DNA of 64,000 nt, taken from Mediterranea sp. An20. Its GTDB lineage: Bacteria; Bacteroidota; Bacteroidia; Bacteroidales; Bacteroidaceae. Positions 9,581 through 18,668 of the stretch are shown here, in pieces. Position numbers and translations under genes: made by a program. Below the pieces are notes generated by a model. The model was not told the origin of the DNA and did not search any database. It saw only the letters and a list, made by a program, of their open reading frames with translations. The stretch is from positions 124,001-188,000 of the forward strand of contig NZ_NFJV01000001.1 in assembly GCF_002160055.1 (NCBI RefSeq). The letters run 5' to 3'. The number at the start of each line of letters is the position of its first letter. Position 1 is the first letter of the stretch.

Positions 9581-9601
9581 CTGCAGGAGAAGAAAAAAGA
9601 C

Positions 9602-9609
9602 TATCTTTG
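9602..9609 (+). promoter_or_regulatory. -7 box for the namZ-symporter pair
   Basis: TATCTTTG, 35 bases before the ATG at 9645; no -33 element is visible. Confidence 0.45.
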
Positions 9610-9644
9610 CGGCATCGAACGAAACCTCTAAAGAAGAACATATC

Positions 9645-10811
9645 ATGAAGCATCTGCTCCTCTTATCCATCTTTCTGCTGTGCGCGACTCTGTCGGCGGG
9701 GGCACAGCAACGGGTCGTCATGGGCGACGAACAAACTTCTGACTACTTTCCACTGCTGGAAGGCAAGCGGGTGGCTATCTTCAGCAACCATACGGGCATG
9801 GTGGGCGACAAACACCTGCTCGACGTGCTGCTGGAAAACGGCTTCAACGTAACGGCTATCTTCTCGCCCGAACACGGATTCCGGGGCAAAGCCGGGGCAG
9901 GCGAACACGTGGCCAGCACGGTGGACGAAAAGACGGGAGTGCCTATCCTGTCGCTCTACGACGGCAAAGTAGGAAAGCCCTCTGCCACTTCCATGAACAA
10001 GTTCGACCTGCTGGTGGTGGACATACAGGACGTGGGACTGCGCTACTACACCTACTACGCCTCGATGTGCCGACTGATGGACGCCTGTGCCGAGCACGGC
10101 AAACAGATGCTGATATTGGACCGCCCCAACCCCAACGGCCATTACGTGGACGGTCCTATTCTGGACATGAAATACAAGTCGGCCGTAGGCTGGTTGCCCA
10201 TTCCTACCGTGCACGGCATGACACTGGGCGAACTGGCGCTGATGGTCAACGGTGAAGGCTGGCTACCTAAAGGGCGGAAGTGCGATGTCACCGTTATCCC
10301 TTGCCGGAACTACACCCACCGCACGCTGTACCGGCTGCCTGTCCCGCCCTCGCCCAACCTGCCCAACATGAAGGCGGTCTACTTATACCCTTCCCTGTGT
10401 TACTTCGAGGCGACGCCTGTCAGCTTAGGACGGGGCACGGAGCTGCCTTTCCAAGTGTACGGACATCCCTCCATGAAAGGCTGTGACTTCAGTTTCACGC
10501 CGCGCAGTGTGCCTGCCGCCAAGAATCCGCCGTTGCGTGACAAGCTGTGCCACGGCGTGAACCTCAGCAACCGGAGTGATGAAGAAATACTGCGCAAAGG
10601 CATCGACCTGAGCTACCTTATCGACGCATACCAACGACTGAACATGGGCGACAAGTTCTTCACACCGTTCTTCGAGAAGCTGATGGGAGTGGACTACGTG
10701 CGCAAGATGATAGAAGAAGGCAAGAGCGCTGACGAAATCAAAGCGACGTGGCAGGATGACGTGGAACGCTTCAAGGCCCAACGGAAACCTTACCTGCTCT
10801 ACAGCGAATAA
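9645..10811 (+). CDS. namZ: Exo-beta-N-acetylmuramidase NamZ-like (DUF1343, GH171)
   Basis: The 388-residue product has a signal peptide (1-20) and the DUF1343/YbbC motifs: SPEHGFRGKAGAGEH near residue 85, VVDIQDVGLRYYTYYASM near 125, DRPNPNGHYVDGP near 160, IPTVHGMTLGELALMVNGE near 187, PPSPNLPN near 235 and SLGRGTELPFQVYGHP near 263. Characterised relatives (NamZ of Bacillus and Tannerella) release MurNAc from the non-reducing end of peptidoglycan fragments. The mature protein would act in the periplasm. The SSS symporter starts 12 bases downstream, which supports release followed by uptake of the same sugar. Confidence 0.87.
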   Translation: MKHLLLLSIFLLCATLSAGAQQRVVMGDEQTSDYFPLLEGKRVAIFSNHTGMVGDKHLLDVLLENGFNVTAIFSPEHGFRGKAGAGEHVASTVDEKTGVPILSLYDGKVGKPSATSMNKFDLLVVDIQDVGLRYYTYYASMCRLMDACAEHGKQMLILDRPNPNGHYVDGPILDMKYKSAVGWLPIPTVHGMTLGELALMVNGEGWLPKGRKCDVTVIPCRNYTHRTLYRLPVPPSPNLPNMKAVYLYPSLCYFEATPVSLGRGTELPFQVYGHPSMKGCDFSFTPRSVPAAKNPPLRDKLCHGVNLSNRSDEEILRKGIDLSYLIDAYQRLNMGDKFFTPFFEKLMGVDYVRKMIEEGKSADEIKATWQDDVERFKAQRKPYLLYSE

Positions 10812-10823
10812 ACCCGAACAGCC

Positions 10824-12290
10824 ATGAACACCGCCTGGATTGTACTGGCCACCATAGCAGGCTACTTCGCCCTGCTGCTGCTCATCTCGTGGGTCACGGG
10901 CCGACGGGCAGACAATGCAGCCTTCTTCACCGGCAACCGCCGCTCGTCGTGGTTCCTGGTGACGGTGGCCATGATAGGCGCCAGCATATCGGGCGTCACG
11001 TTCATCTCGGTGCCTGGCGCGGTGCTGGCCGGCGGATATTCGTACATGCAAATGGTGCTGGGGTTCTTCGTCGGCTCGGTACTGGTGGCGCTGGTACTGA
11101 TACCGATGTTCTACAGGATGAACTTAGTGAGCATCTACGGCTACTTAGAGGAGCGCTTCGGGCTGGCGGCCTACCGCACGGGGGCGTGGTTCTTCTTCGT
11201 GTCGAAGATGCTGGGGGCTTCGGTGCGTTTCTTCGTGGTATGTGTGGTGCTCCAGGCCCTGGTATTCGACCCGCTGCAGGTGCCTTTCACGGTGAACGTG
11301 GTGCTGACGGTGGCGCTCATCTGGCTCTATTCGTTCCGGGGCGGAGTGAAGTCGCTCATCTGGACCGACTCGCTCAAGACGCTCTGCTTAGTGTTGTCGG
11401 TGGGTTGCTGCATCGTGTTCATAGCCCGCAGCTTAGGGTTAGAGGCATCGGAACTGCCTGCTGCCGTGGCGGGGCATCCTACCAGCCGGATGTTCTTCTT
11501 CGACAATCCCGACGACGGGCGTTACTTCTGGAAGCAGTTCGTGGCGGGTATCTTCATGGTCATTGCCACCACGGGACTGGACCAGGACCTGATGCAACGC
11601 ACGCTGAGCTGCCGTAACTTCCGCGAATCGCAGAAGAACATGATTCTGAGCGCATTCATACAGATATTCGTCATCGGCCTGTTCTTAGTGCTGGGCACCC
11701 TGCTCTACTTGTATGCCGACGCCCGCATCCCGCAGGCAGAACAGGTGACGGGCGACGCCCTCTTCGGACTGGTGGCGTGGAGCGCAGACTTCCCGCTGTT
11801 TGTCGGCATCGTGTTCATCATCGGACTGATAGCCGCCGCCTATTCCGCCGCAGGCTCGGCGCTGACGGCCCTTACCACCTCGTTCACCCTCGACATCCTG
11901 CGTGCCCACGAGAAGCAAGCCGACCGGGACCTGGCGCTGACACGCAAGTTGGTACACGCCGTCATGTCGCTGCTGATGGTCATCGTGATAGTCATCTTCT
12001 ACGAACTGAATAACGACAGTGCCATCAACGCCGTCTACAGCCTGGCGGCCTACACCTACGGTCCCATCCTGGGCATGTTCATCTTCGGACTGGCCTGCCG
12101 CAAACGGGTGCGCGACCGCTGGGTGCCGTTGGTGGCGGTGCTTTCGCCCCTCGTCTGCTACGTGCTGCAAAGCCACAGCGAAGCGTGGTTCGGCGGCTAC
12201 CAAATCAGTTTCGAACTGCTGCTTATCAACGCCCTCGTCACAGTGTGCGGCCTCTGCCTGCTCATCCGCAAGGATAAAAAGACGGGCTAA
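10824..12290 (+). CDS. Sodium:solute symporter (SSS family), probable amino-sugar importer
   Basis: The 488-residue protein has about 13 membrane helices and SSF-family features: SSWFLVTVAMIGASISGVTF (near residue 40), the WTDSLKT segment after helix 5, TTGLDQDLMQRTLSCRN (near 255), and a C-terminal sodium-site helix region AAAYSAAGSALTALTTSF (near 340). It is translationally close to namZ (12-base gap). From that context I infer import of MurNAc or a muropeptide sugar; sequence alone does not fix the substrate. The next gene has a separate promoter after a 190-base gap. Confidence 0.88.
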   Translation: MNTAWIVLATIAGYFALLLLISWVTGRRADNAAFFTGNRRSSWFLVTVAMIGASISGVTFISVPGAVLAGGYSYMQMVLGFFVGSVLVALVLIPMFYRMNLVSIYGYLEERFGLAAYRTGAWFFFVSKMLGASVRFFVVCVVLQALVFDPLQVPFTVNVVLTVALIWLYSFRGGVKSLIWTDSLKTLCLVLSVGCCIVFIARSLGLEASELPAAVAGHPTSRMFFFDNPDDGRYFWKQFVAGIFMVIATTGLDQDLMQRTLSCRNFRESQKNMILSAFIQIFVIGLFLVLGTLLYLYADARIPQAEQVTGDALFGLVAWSADFPLFVGIVFIIGLIAAAYSAAGSALTALTTSFTLDILRAHEKQADRDLALTRKLVHAVMSLLMVIVIVIFYELNNDSAINAVYSLAAYTYGPILGMFIFGLACRKRVRDRWVPLVAVLSPLVCYVLQSHSEAWFGGYQISFELLLINALVTVCGLCLLIRKDKKTG

Positions 12291-12351
12291 TACGCATCAC
12301 CCGTATTTCTCTATTTAAAAGACTGTTACTCTTTTCCAGACATTCCTCCTG

Positions 12352-12417
12352 CTGCTTATACCCCGGAAGCCGCCTGCCGAAGGCTTGGCACCGCGCTTCT
12401 TATACCTTGAAGAAATG
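12352..12417. repeat. 22-base tandem array, three units (array 3)
   Basis: Units start at 12352 (CTGCTTATACC), 12374 (CTGCCGAAGGCTTGG) and 12396 (CTTCTTATACCTTG), each 22 bases long. It lies between the symporter and the D-lactate-dehydrogenase-like gene, just upstream of that gene's promoter. Confidence 0.65.
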
Positions 12418-12428
12418 CCCGCCATTCG

Positions 12429-12459
12429 TTTGCCGACCGAATGAAAAAGTGTACCTTTA
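12429..12459 (+). promoter_or_regulatory. Promoter of the oxidase-kinase operon
   Basis: TTTG at 12429-12432 and TACCTTTA at 12452-12459 have a 19-base spacer; the -7 box differs from consensus only in its last base. The ATG follows at 12481. Confidence 0.55.
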
Positions 12460-12480
12460 CACCCGTATAACATACACTCA

Positions 12481-15432
12481 ATGGAAAAGAACCGATACAC
12501 AGATTTCCTGCACGACGCCTTAGCGTTCATTCCGCAGGAACGCATCTATACCGACGAACTGCGCCGCTTAGCTTGGGGCACGGACGCCGGATTCTACCGC
12601 CTCATCCCGCAGATTGTCATCCGCTCGAAGGATGAAGACGAAGTGTCACAACTCCTCTGCCTGGCCACCCGCCACCGGTTGCCCGTCACCTTCCGTGCCG
12701 CCGGCACCAGCCTCTCCGGACAGGCCATCAGCAACTCCATCCTCATCGTGGCAGGCAAGCACTGGGAGCAATACTCCATCAGCCCCGACCACGAGCAGAT
12801 TACCCTGCAGCCCGGCATCATCGGGCAGCGCGTCAACGAACTGCTCGCCCCCTACGGACGCAAGTTCGCGCCCGACCCCGCCTCGGTAAAGAGCGCCATG
12901 GTGGGCGGTATCGTGATGAACAACGCCTCCGGCATGAACTGTGGAACCCACGCCAACAGCGACCGCATGCTAACCTCCGTGCGCATCGTGCTGGCCGACG
13001 GAACGGTGCTCGACACGGGCGACAGCGTGAGCCGTGCTTCTTTCGAAGTGACGCACCGCGAATTCCTGCAACGCCTCTGTGCCCTGCGCGATGACATCCG
13101 CGCCGACGAACAGCTGACGGAACGCATCCGCTACAAATACTCCATCAAGAACGTGACGGGGCTGAACCTGCTGCCTTTCGTCCGCTTCGACGACCCGTTC
13201 GACATCATCGCCCATCTCATGGTGGGCAGCGAAGGTACGCTGGCCTTCCTCTCGCAGGTGACCATGAAAACGGAATACGACTACCCCTGCAAGGCCAGCG
13301 CGATGCTCTACTTCACTTCCATCCAAGAAGCCAGCCGCGCCGTGGTGGCCATGAAGCCGCTGAAGAATGCCGCCGGCGAATGGCTGGTGAAGGGTGCAGA
13401 GATGCTGGACTACAAAAGCCTCTCGTCGGTGGACGATGCCCACTACCTAACATACAAACAAGAAGTAGACGACCCGTCCGGGCTGACCGCCGTGCTGGCT
13501 GAGACAAAGGCACGTACCCCTGAGGAATTGCAGCAGAACATTGCCGCCATCACCCGTTGCTTAGAGAAATTCCACACCTACATACCCATACGTTTCACCG
13601 ACGACCCTGCCGAATACGGCAAGTACTGGGCCATCCGCTCGGGCATCTTCCCTGCGGTGGGGGGCACACGGCGACCCGGCACGACCTGCCTCATCGAAGA
13701 CGTAGCCTTCCACATCGACCGGCTGCCCGAAGCCACCGCCGACCTCCAGCAGCTCATCGCCCGGCATGGCTACGACGATGCCTGCATCTACGGACACGCA
13801 CTGGAGGGTAACTATCACTTCATCATCAACCAGAGTTTCTCTACCGAAGCCGAGGTGAAGCGCTATGCCGACCTGATGGAGGATGTCAAGGCACTGGTAG
13901 TAGACAAATACGACGGCTCGCTGAAGGCCGAACACGGCACGGGCCGGAACATGGCGCCCTTCGTGCGTTACGAATGGGGCGACCGCGCCTACGAGTGCAT
14001 GAAAGAGGTGAAACGGCTCTTCGACCCGGATGGCATTCTCAACCCGGGAGTCATCTTCAACGATGACCCGCAGTGTCATCTGAAACATTTCAAGCCGCTG
14101 CCGCTAATCTTTGGAAATGAAGAACAAAGAATGAAGAATGAAGCATCGGGAAGTAGCTTCCCTGCTTCATTAAAACGTGTAGACAAGTGCATCGAATGCG
14201 GCTTCTGCGAGGTAAACTGTGTATCGTGCGGTTTCACCCTCTCGTCGCGCCAGCGTATCGTCATTCAGCGCGAAATAGCCCGACTGCGCCAAAGCGGAGA
14301 AGACCCCGAACGACTGGCGCTGCTGACCCGGCAATATTACTATCCCGGCAACCAGACCTGTGCAGGCGACGGGCTCTGTGCCATGTCCTGCCCCATGGGT
14401 ATCAACACGGGCGACCTGACGCACTTCGTCCGACAGCAACTACTGCCGTCTTCCAGCAGCGGATACAAGGTGGGCGACTATGCGGCACGTCACCTCTCTG
14501 GCATCGAAAACGCCCTGCGCCCCGTGCTGACTCTGGCAGATACGGCCCATGCCGTGCTGGGAACCGACACCATGAGCAAGCTGACACGCGCCCTGCACCA
14601 CCTGGCGGGCATCCCGCAATGGACACCCGCCATGCCAAAAGCGTTTAAGATTAGCATGAACAATGCCGAAGACACAACTCTTCATGCTTCAGTAAGAAAA
14701 GTGGTCTACTTCCCCAGCTGCATCAACCAGACGATGGGTCTGCCCCGCAAATCGCCCGTAGAACAGCCGCTGGTCAATAAGATGATGCAACTGTTGCATA
14801 AGGCAGGATTCGAAGTCATCTTCCCCGAAAGCATGGACAAACTGTGTTGTGGCACCATCTGGGAAAGCAAAGGCATGCCGGACATAGCCGACCGCAAAAG
14901 TGCCGAACTGGAAGCCGCTCTCTGGAAAGCCAGCGAAGAAGGAAAATATCCCGTGCTGTGCGACCAGAGTCCTTGCCTGCACCGCATGCGCCAGACCATC
15001 CGCCGGATGAAGCTCTACGAACCGGTGGAGTTTATCTACACTTACTTGCGCCCGCACCTCCGGTTCGTACCTACCGACCGCCCCGTGGCTGTACACATCA
15101 CCTGCTCCATGCGCGAAATGGGCCTGGCAGACATGCTGGTGCAGCTTGCCAAGCTCTGCACCACAGGGCGGGTGCTGGTGCCGGAAGAAGTGGGCTGCTG
15201 TGCCTTTGCCGGCGACCGCGGCTTCACGCACCCCGAACTGAACGCCTACGCCCTGCGCAAACTGCGCCCGCAGATTGAGGCTGCCAACATACAGATAGGC
15301 TACAGCAACAGCCGCACGTGCGAGATAGGGCTGACTACCAACTCCGGCATTCCCTACGTGTCCATCGCTTATCTGGTGGATGAGTGTACAAAAAGCCTGA
15401 ACAGTCAAACGCAAACGGAATACAGCCGATGA
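12481..15432 (+). CDS. FAD/Fe-S oxidoreductase, D-lactate dehydrogenase-like (GlcD-GlcF fusion)
   Basis: This 983-residue protein joins an FAD-binding 2-hydroxyacid dehydrogenase to a GlcF-like Fe-S module. Residues 35-270 are the FAD_binding_4 domain (FRAAGTSLSGQAISNSILI), 270-545 the FAD-oxidase C-terminal domain ending near GILNPGVIFN, 570-640 carry two cysteine clusters (CIECGFCEVNC and CAGDGLCAMSCPMG), and 740-970 hold two CCG-type motifs (CCGTIWESKG, CCAFAGDRGF). Such fusions oxidise D-lactate or glycolate and pass electrons to quinone. It shares an ATGA stop/start overlap with the sugar kinase. D-lactate is the by-product of MurNAc-6-phosphate etherase, so D-lactate is the likeliest substrate. 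Two heptad-repeat hairpins are inserted in frame in its linkers. Confidence 0.88.
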   Translation: MEKNRYTDFLHDALAFIPQERIYTDELRRLAWGTDAGFYRLIPQIVIRSKDEDEVSQLLCLATRHRLPVTFRAAGTSLSGQAISNSILIVAGKHWEQYSISPDHEQITLQPGIIGQRVNELLAPYGRKFAPDPASVKSAMVGGIVMNNASGMNCGTHANSDRMLTSVRIVLADGTVLDTGDSVSRASFEVTHREFLQRLCALRDDIRADEQLTERIRYKYSIKNVTGLNLLPFVRFDDPFDIIAHLMVGSEGTLAFLSQVTMKTEYDYPCKASAMLYFTSIQEASRAVVAMKPLKNAAGEWLVKGAEMLDYKSLSSVDDAHYLTYKQEVDDPSGLTAVLAETKARTPEELQQNIAAITRCLEKFHTYIPIRFTDDPAEYGKYWAIRSGIFPAVGGTRRPGTTCLIEDVAFHIDRLPEATADLQQLIARHGYDDACIYGHALEGNYHFIINQSFSTEAEVKRYADLMEDVKALVVDKYDGSLKAEHGTGRNMAPFVRYEWGDRAYECMKEVKRLFDPDGILNPGVIFNDDPQCHLKHFKPLPLIFGNEEQRMKNEASGSSFPASLKRVDKCIECGFCEVNCVSCGFTLSSRQRIVIQREIARLRQSGEDPERLALLTRQYYYPGNQTCAGDGLCAMSCPMGINTGDLTHFVRQQLLPSSSSGYKVGDYAARHLSGIENALRPVLTLADTAHAVLGTDTMSKLTRALHHLAGIPQWTPAMPKAFKISMNNAEDTTLHASVRKVVYFPSCINQTMGLPRKSPVEQPLVNKMMQLLHKAGFEVIFPESMDKLCCGTIWESKGMPDIADRKSAELEAALWKASEEGKYPVLCDQSPCLHRMRQTIRRMKLYEPVEFIYTYLRPHLRFVPTDRPVAVHITCSMREMGLADMLVQLAKLCTTGRVLVPEEVGCCAFAGDRGFTHPELNAYALRKLRPQIEAANIQIGYSNSRTCEIGLTTNSGIPYVSIAYLVDECTKSLNSQTQTEYSR
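14116..14171. repeat. Heptad-repeat hairpin inserted in frame in a coding sequence
   Basis: Four heptads (AATGAAG, AACAAAG, AATGAAG, AATGAAG) at 14116-14143 are followed by a 21-base centre holding the palindrome GGGAAG-TAG-CTTCCC and by an inverted heptad CTTCATT at 14165-14171. It encodes residues of the linker between the FAD and Fe-S domains, just before the first cysteine cluster. Confidence 0.65.
14654..14687. repeat. Second heptad inverted repeat in the oxidoreductase gene
   Basis: GCATGAA (14654-14660) and TTCATGC (14681-14687) flank a 20-base centre. It encodes a linker ahead of the first CCG domain (RKVVYFPSC). It looks like a minimal version of the heptad-hairpin family. Confidence 0.4.
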
Positions 15433-16271
15433 AGATACTGATAGCCGACAGCGGCTCCACCAAGACCGACTGGGTTCTGGCCGAAGACGGAAAACTGCTC
15501 CGACGGATAAGGACGAAAGGCATCAACCCGGTGTTCCAGGCAGAAGAAGAGATAGCCAGGGAGGCAGAAGTGGTGGCACAGGCACTGGAAAAAGCTCTGC
15601 CGGAAACAGTCTGCTTCTATGGAGCGGGGTGCATCCCCACCCACATCGACACGGTAAAGCATGCCCTGACGCATGCCCTGCCCGGCACAGACCGCATAGA
15701 GGTACATACCGACATGCTCGGTGCCGCCCGCGGACTGTGCGGACATCACCCCGGCATAGCCTGCATCTTGGGCACCGGCTCCAATTCCTGCCTCTACGAC
15801 GGACAACAGATAGTGGCCAACGTCTCGCCCTTAGGCTTTATCCTGGGCGATGAAGGCAGCGGTGCCGTGCTGGGCAAATTGCTGGTAGGCAGCCTGCTGA
15901 AGAACCAAATGACGCCTGCACTGAAAGAAGCATTCCTGGCCGAAACCGGACTGACGCCTGCCGAAATCATCGAACGGGTTTATCGCAAGCCTTTCCCCAA
16001 CCGCTTCTTGGCGAGCTTGTCGCCATTCATCGCGCAGAACCTGCAAGAGCCGTGCATACGGCGGTTGGTGCTGGACAGCTTCCGCGACTTCTTCCGCCGC
16101 AACGCCATGCAGTATGAAGACTACAACCGCTACCCCATCCACTGCACCGGCTCCATCGCTTTCCACTACCGGGAGTTGCTGGAAGAAGCCGCCGCCGGTT
16201 TGGGGCTACACCTGGGAACCGTGGTGCCAAGTCCCCTGGAAGGACTGATAGCCTACCACTGCCCGCAATGA
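15429..16271 (+). CDS. BadF/BadG/BcrA-type sugar kinase, probable MurNAc/GlcNAc kinase
   Basis: The 280-residue kinase has an intact phosphate-1 loop DSGSTKTDW at residues 7-15, the Asp-containing segment TDMLGAARG near 98, phosphate-2 loop GTGSNSCLYDG near 119, GDEGSGAVLG near 141, and the C-terminal TGSIAFHY. This is the N-acetylglucosamine-kinase branch of the ASKHA superfamily; the Tannerella MurNAc kinase MurK is of this type. The start is the ATG at 15429, which overlaps the TGA of the preceding gene; the frame is open 15 codons further upstream. With NamZ, a symporter and a D-lactate oxidase nearby, MurNAc 6-phosphorylation is the best guess. It ends before a strong hairpin. Confidence 0.85.
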   Translation: MKILIADSGSTKTDWVLAEDGKLLRRIRTKGINPVFQAEEEIAREAEVVAQALEKALPETVCFYGAGCIPTHIDTVKHALTHALPGTDRIEVHTDMLGAARGLCGHHPGIACILGTGSNSCLYDGQQIVANVSPLGFILGDEGSGAVLGKLLVGSLLKNQMTPALKEAFLAETGLTPAEIIERVYRKPFPNRFLASLSPFIAQNLQEPCIRRLVLDSFRDFFRRNAMQYEDYNRYPIHCTGSIAFHYRELLEEAAAGLGLHLGTVVPSPLEGLIAYHCPQ

Positions 16272-16279
16272 TACCAAAG

Positions 16280-16321
16280 CAGGCGGGACGAACGCCTGAT
16301 GAACAGCATTCGTCCCGCCTG
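16280..16321. terminator. Hairpin between convergent kinase and FKBP genes
   Basis: CAGGCGGGACGAA (16280-16292) pairs with TTCGTCCCGCCTG (16309-16321), a perfect 13-pair stem. No long T run follows on either strand; it probably ends transcription from the kinase side. Confidence 0.6.
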
Positions 16322-16361
16322 TATAAAAGGTTTCTCCGAAACGTCTTTTCCTTCTATTCCA

Positions 16362-17036
16362 TTACTCCACAATATCGCCGATAACGAAATCGAACGTCAA
16401 CGCAGAGTAAGCGGGTATGGTGGCCGAAGAGCCCAGAGGAGTATAATCGCTCTCACCGTAGCCCACATTATTGTAATAAGGCACGTAGATAATCCAGCGT
16501 TCACCCGTGCGCGCCATCTGCAACACCCATTTGACACCGCCTATCATACTACCCGGCGAAAACGTGGCAGGTTCGTCGAAATCCGTGGGCCACTTCATTT
16601 GCTCCACATCCAGAGGAATCTGCTGGTCCAGTGCGCCGTAACCGTCAAAGTTCCCGTCAAACTCCTCACCGTTGATGTAGGTGCCGCGATAGTACATGTT
16701 CACTTCGTCCGTATAGAGCAGCCGCGTCCCTTCGGGGTTATCCACCAGCTTTTTTGCATAGGCATAACGGTAGGGGTTCACGTTGGTGCCGCCGTCCTGC
16801 ACCTGCACGGCATACAATTCGCCCACGTTCATGGCCGGCACCTCGGTGGAGACGCGCGTGTCGGGATGGGTCCACACTAAGTAGTTTTCGCCCGCGATGG
16901 CACGCAGCGAGTCGATGAAAGCATCGTTGCGCTCGCGCCAGTTGTCGTAGGCAGTGGGTTCTTCGGTCTCCTCACAAGCCACGAAAGCCAGCAGGAGCAG
17001 ACTGAAGAGAGGAAAAAGAAGGAAAGATTTTCTCAT
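16362..17036 (-). CDS. FKBP-type peptidyl-prolyl isomerase, lipoprotein
   Basis: The 224-residue product has a lipoprotein signal with the lipobox LLAFVAC (Cys at residue 21), so it should be membrane-anchored on the periplasmic side or at the outer membrane. The FKBP domain occupies about 110-222: VNMYYRGTYINGEEFDGN, FSPGSMIGGVKWVLQMARTG, IYVPYYNNVGYGE and IPAYSALTFDFVIGDIV. The N-terminal half (25-105) is a dimerisation or linker-like region. It would help fold exported proteins. It follows glyS by 90 bases in the same direction and may share its transcript. Confidence 0.88.
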   Translation of the reverse strand: MRKSFLLFPLFSLLLLAFVACEETEEPTAYDNWRERNDAFIDSLRAIAGENYLVWTHPDTRVSTEVPAMNVGELYAVQVQDGGTNVNPYRYAYAKKLVDNPEGTRLLYTDEVNMYYRGTYINGEEFDGNFDGYGALDQQIPLDVEQMKWPTDFDEPATFSPGSMIGGVKWVLQMARTGERWIIYVPYYNNVGYGESDYTPLGSSATIPAYSALTFDFVIGDIVE

Positions 17037-17126
17037 ATTCTACAAGTGCTCCTTCCCCCTCCCTCCCCGAAGGGAAGGAGCCGGGAAGGCAGTTGTTTAA
17101 TTATACATTCAGATACATGATATACT

Positions 17127-18668
17127 TTAGAGTGTCTTCAGCAGCGACGTGATGCTCACGCGGTCGGCAATGATGTGGTCCAGTTCGCTGATGGGCACCC
17201 GCTCCTGCTGCATGGTGTCGCGGTTGCGCAGCGTCACGCAGTTGTCTTGCAGCGTCTCGTGATCCACGGTGACGCAGTAGGGCGTGCCGATGGCATCCTG
17301 GCGGCGGTAGCGTTTGCCGATGCTGTCTTTCTCGTCGTACTGGCAGTGGAAGTGGAATTTGAGCGCGTCGATAATCTCGCGTGCCTTTTCGGGCAGGCCA
17401 TCCTTCTTGACCAGCGGCAGCACTGCCAGCTTGACGGGTGCCAGGGCAGCGGGCAACTTCAAGACCACACGCGTCTCGCCGTTCTCCAACTTCTCCTCGC
17501 AGTAAGCGGCAGACATCACGCTGAGGAACATACGGTCGACGCCGATACTGGTCTCAATGACGTAGGGCGTGTAGCTCTCATTGGTCTCGGGATCAAAGTA
17601 TTTGATATTCTTGCCAGAGAACTTCTCGTGCTGCGAAAGGTCGAAATCGGTGCGGCTGTGTATGCCTTCCACCTCCTTGAAGCCGAAGGGCATGAGGAAT
17701 TCGATGTCGGTAGCAGCGTTGGCATAGTGCGCCAGCTTCTCGTGGTCGTGGAAGCGGTAGTGGTCGTCGCCGAAGCCCAGGGCCTTGTGCCACTTCAGGC
17801 GCGTCTCCTTCCACTTCTTGAACCACTCCAGTTCGGTGCCCGGCTTCACGAAGAACTGCATCTCCATCTGTTCGAACTCGCGCATGCGGAAGATGAACTG
17901 GCGTGCCACAATCTCGTTGCGGAATGCCTTGCCTATCTGTGCGATGCCGAAAGGAATCTTCATGCGGCCCGTCTTCTGCACGTTGAGGTAGTTGACAAAG
18001 ATGCCCTGTGCAGTCTCCGGACGAAGGTAGACCTTCATCGCGCCATCGGCGGTAGAGCCCATTTCGGTAGAAAACATCAGGTTGAACTGGCGCACTTCAG
18101 TCCAGTTCTTCGTGCCGCTGATGGGGCAGACAATTTCTTCGTCGAGGATAATCTGGCGCAGTTCGTTCAGGTCCGGTCCGGCATTCATGGCCTTCGTGTA
18201 ACGTTCGTGCAAGGCGTCGCGTTTCTGCTGGTGCTCCAGCACGCGGGCATTGGTCGAGCGGAACTGAGCCTCGTCGAAGGCATCGCCGTATTTCTTGGCT
18301 GCCTTGGCCACTTCTTTGTTGATTTTGTCATCATACTTGGCTATCTGGTCCTCGATGAGCACATCGGCGCGGTAGCGTTTCTTCGAGTCGCGGTTGTCGA
18401 TGAGGGGGTCGTTAAACGCATCCACGTGTCCGCTTGCCTTCCAGATAGTGGGGTGCATGAAGATGGCGGAGTCGATGCCGACGATGTTCTCGTGCAGCAG
18501 CACCATGCTCTGCCACCAGTATTGTTTGATGTTATTCTTCAGTTCCACGCCGTTCTGACCGTAGTCGTACACCGCGCCCAGTCCGTCGTAAATCTCGCTG
18601 CTGGGGAAGACGAAGCCGTATTCCTTGCAGTGCGAGACGAGTTTCTTAAGAACGTCTTCTTGTGCCAT
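17127..18668 (-). CDS. glyS: Glycine--tRNA ligase, alpha2 type
   Basis: The 513-residue enzyme is the single-chain (eukaryote/archaea-like, dimeric) class II glycyl-tRNA synthetase. It shows FVFPSSEIYDGLGAVYDYGQ at the N-terminus, motif 2 FRNEIVARQFIFRMREFEQMEMQFF near 245, motif 3 region ETSIGVDRMFLSVMSAAY near 385, and an anticodon-binding domain from about 410. Length and motifs are complete. A TATCTTTG box lies 167 bases upstream. Confidence 0.97.
   Translation of the reverse strand: MAQEDVLKKLVSHCKEYGFVFPSSEIYDGLGAVYDYGQNGVELKNNIKQYWWQSMVLLHENIVGIDSAIFMHPTIWKASGHVDAFNDPLIDNRDSKKRYRADVLIEDQIAKYDDKINKEVAKAAKKYGDAFDEAQFRSTNARVLEHQQKRDALHERYTKAMNAGPDLNELRQIILDEEIVCPISGTKNWTEVRQFNLMFSTEMGSTADGAMKVYLRPETAQGIFVNYLNVQKTGRMKIPFGIAQIGKAFRNEIVARQFIFRMREFEQMEMQFFVKPGTELEWFKKWKETRLKWHKALGFGDDHYRFHDHEKLAHYANAATDIEFLMPFGFKEVEGIHSRTDFDLSQHEKFSGKNIKYFDPETNESYTPYVIETSIGVDRMFLSVMSAAYCEEKLENGETRVVLKLPAALAPVKLAVLPLVKKDGLPEKAREIIDALKFHFHCQYDEKDSIGKRYRRQDAIGTPYCVTVDHETLQDNCVTLRNRDTMQQERVPISELDHIIADRVSITSLLKTL

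Noticed and set aside
17049..17080. CTCCTTCCC/GGGAAGGAG hairpin between glyS and the FKBP lipoprotein gene as terminator
   Set aside because: No T run follows on the minus strand and the two genes may be co-transcribed; too weak to annotate as a terminator.
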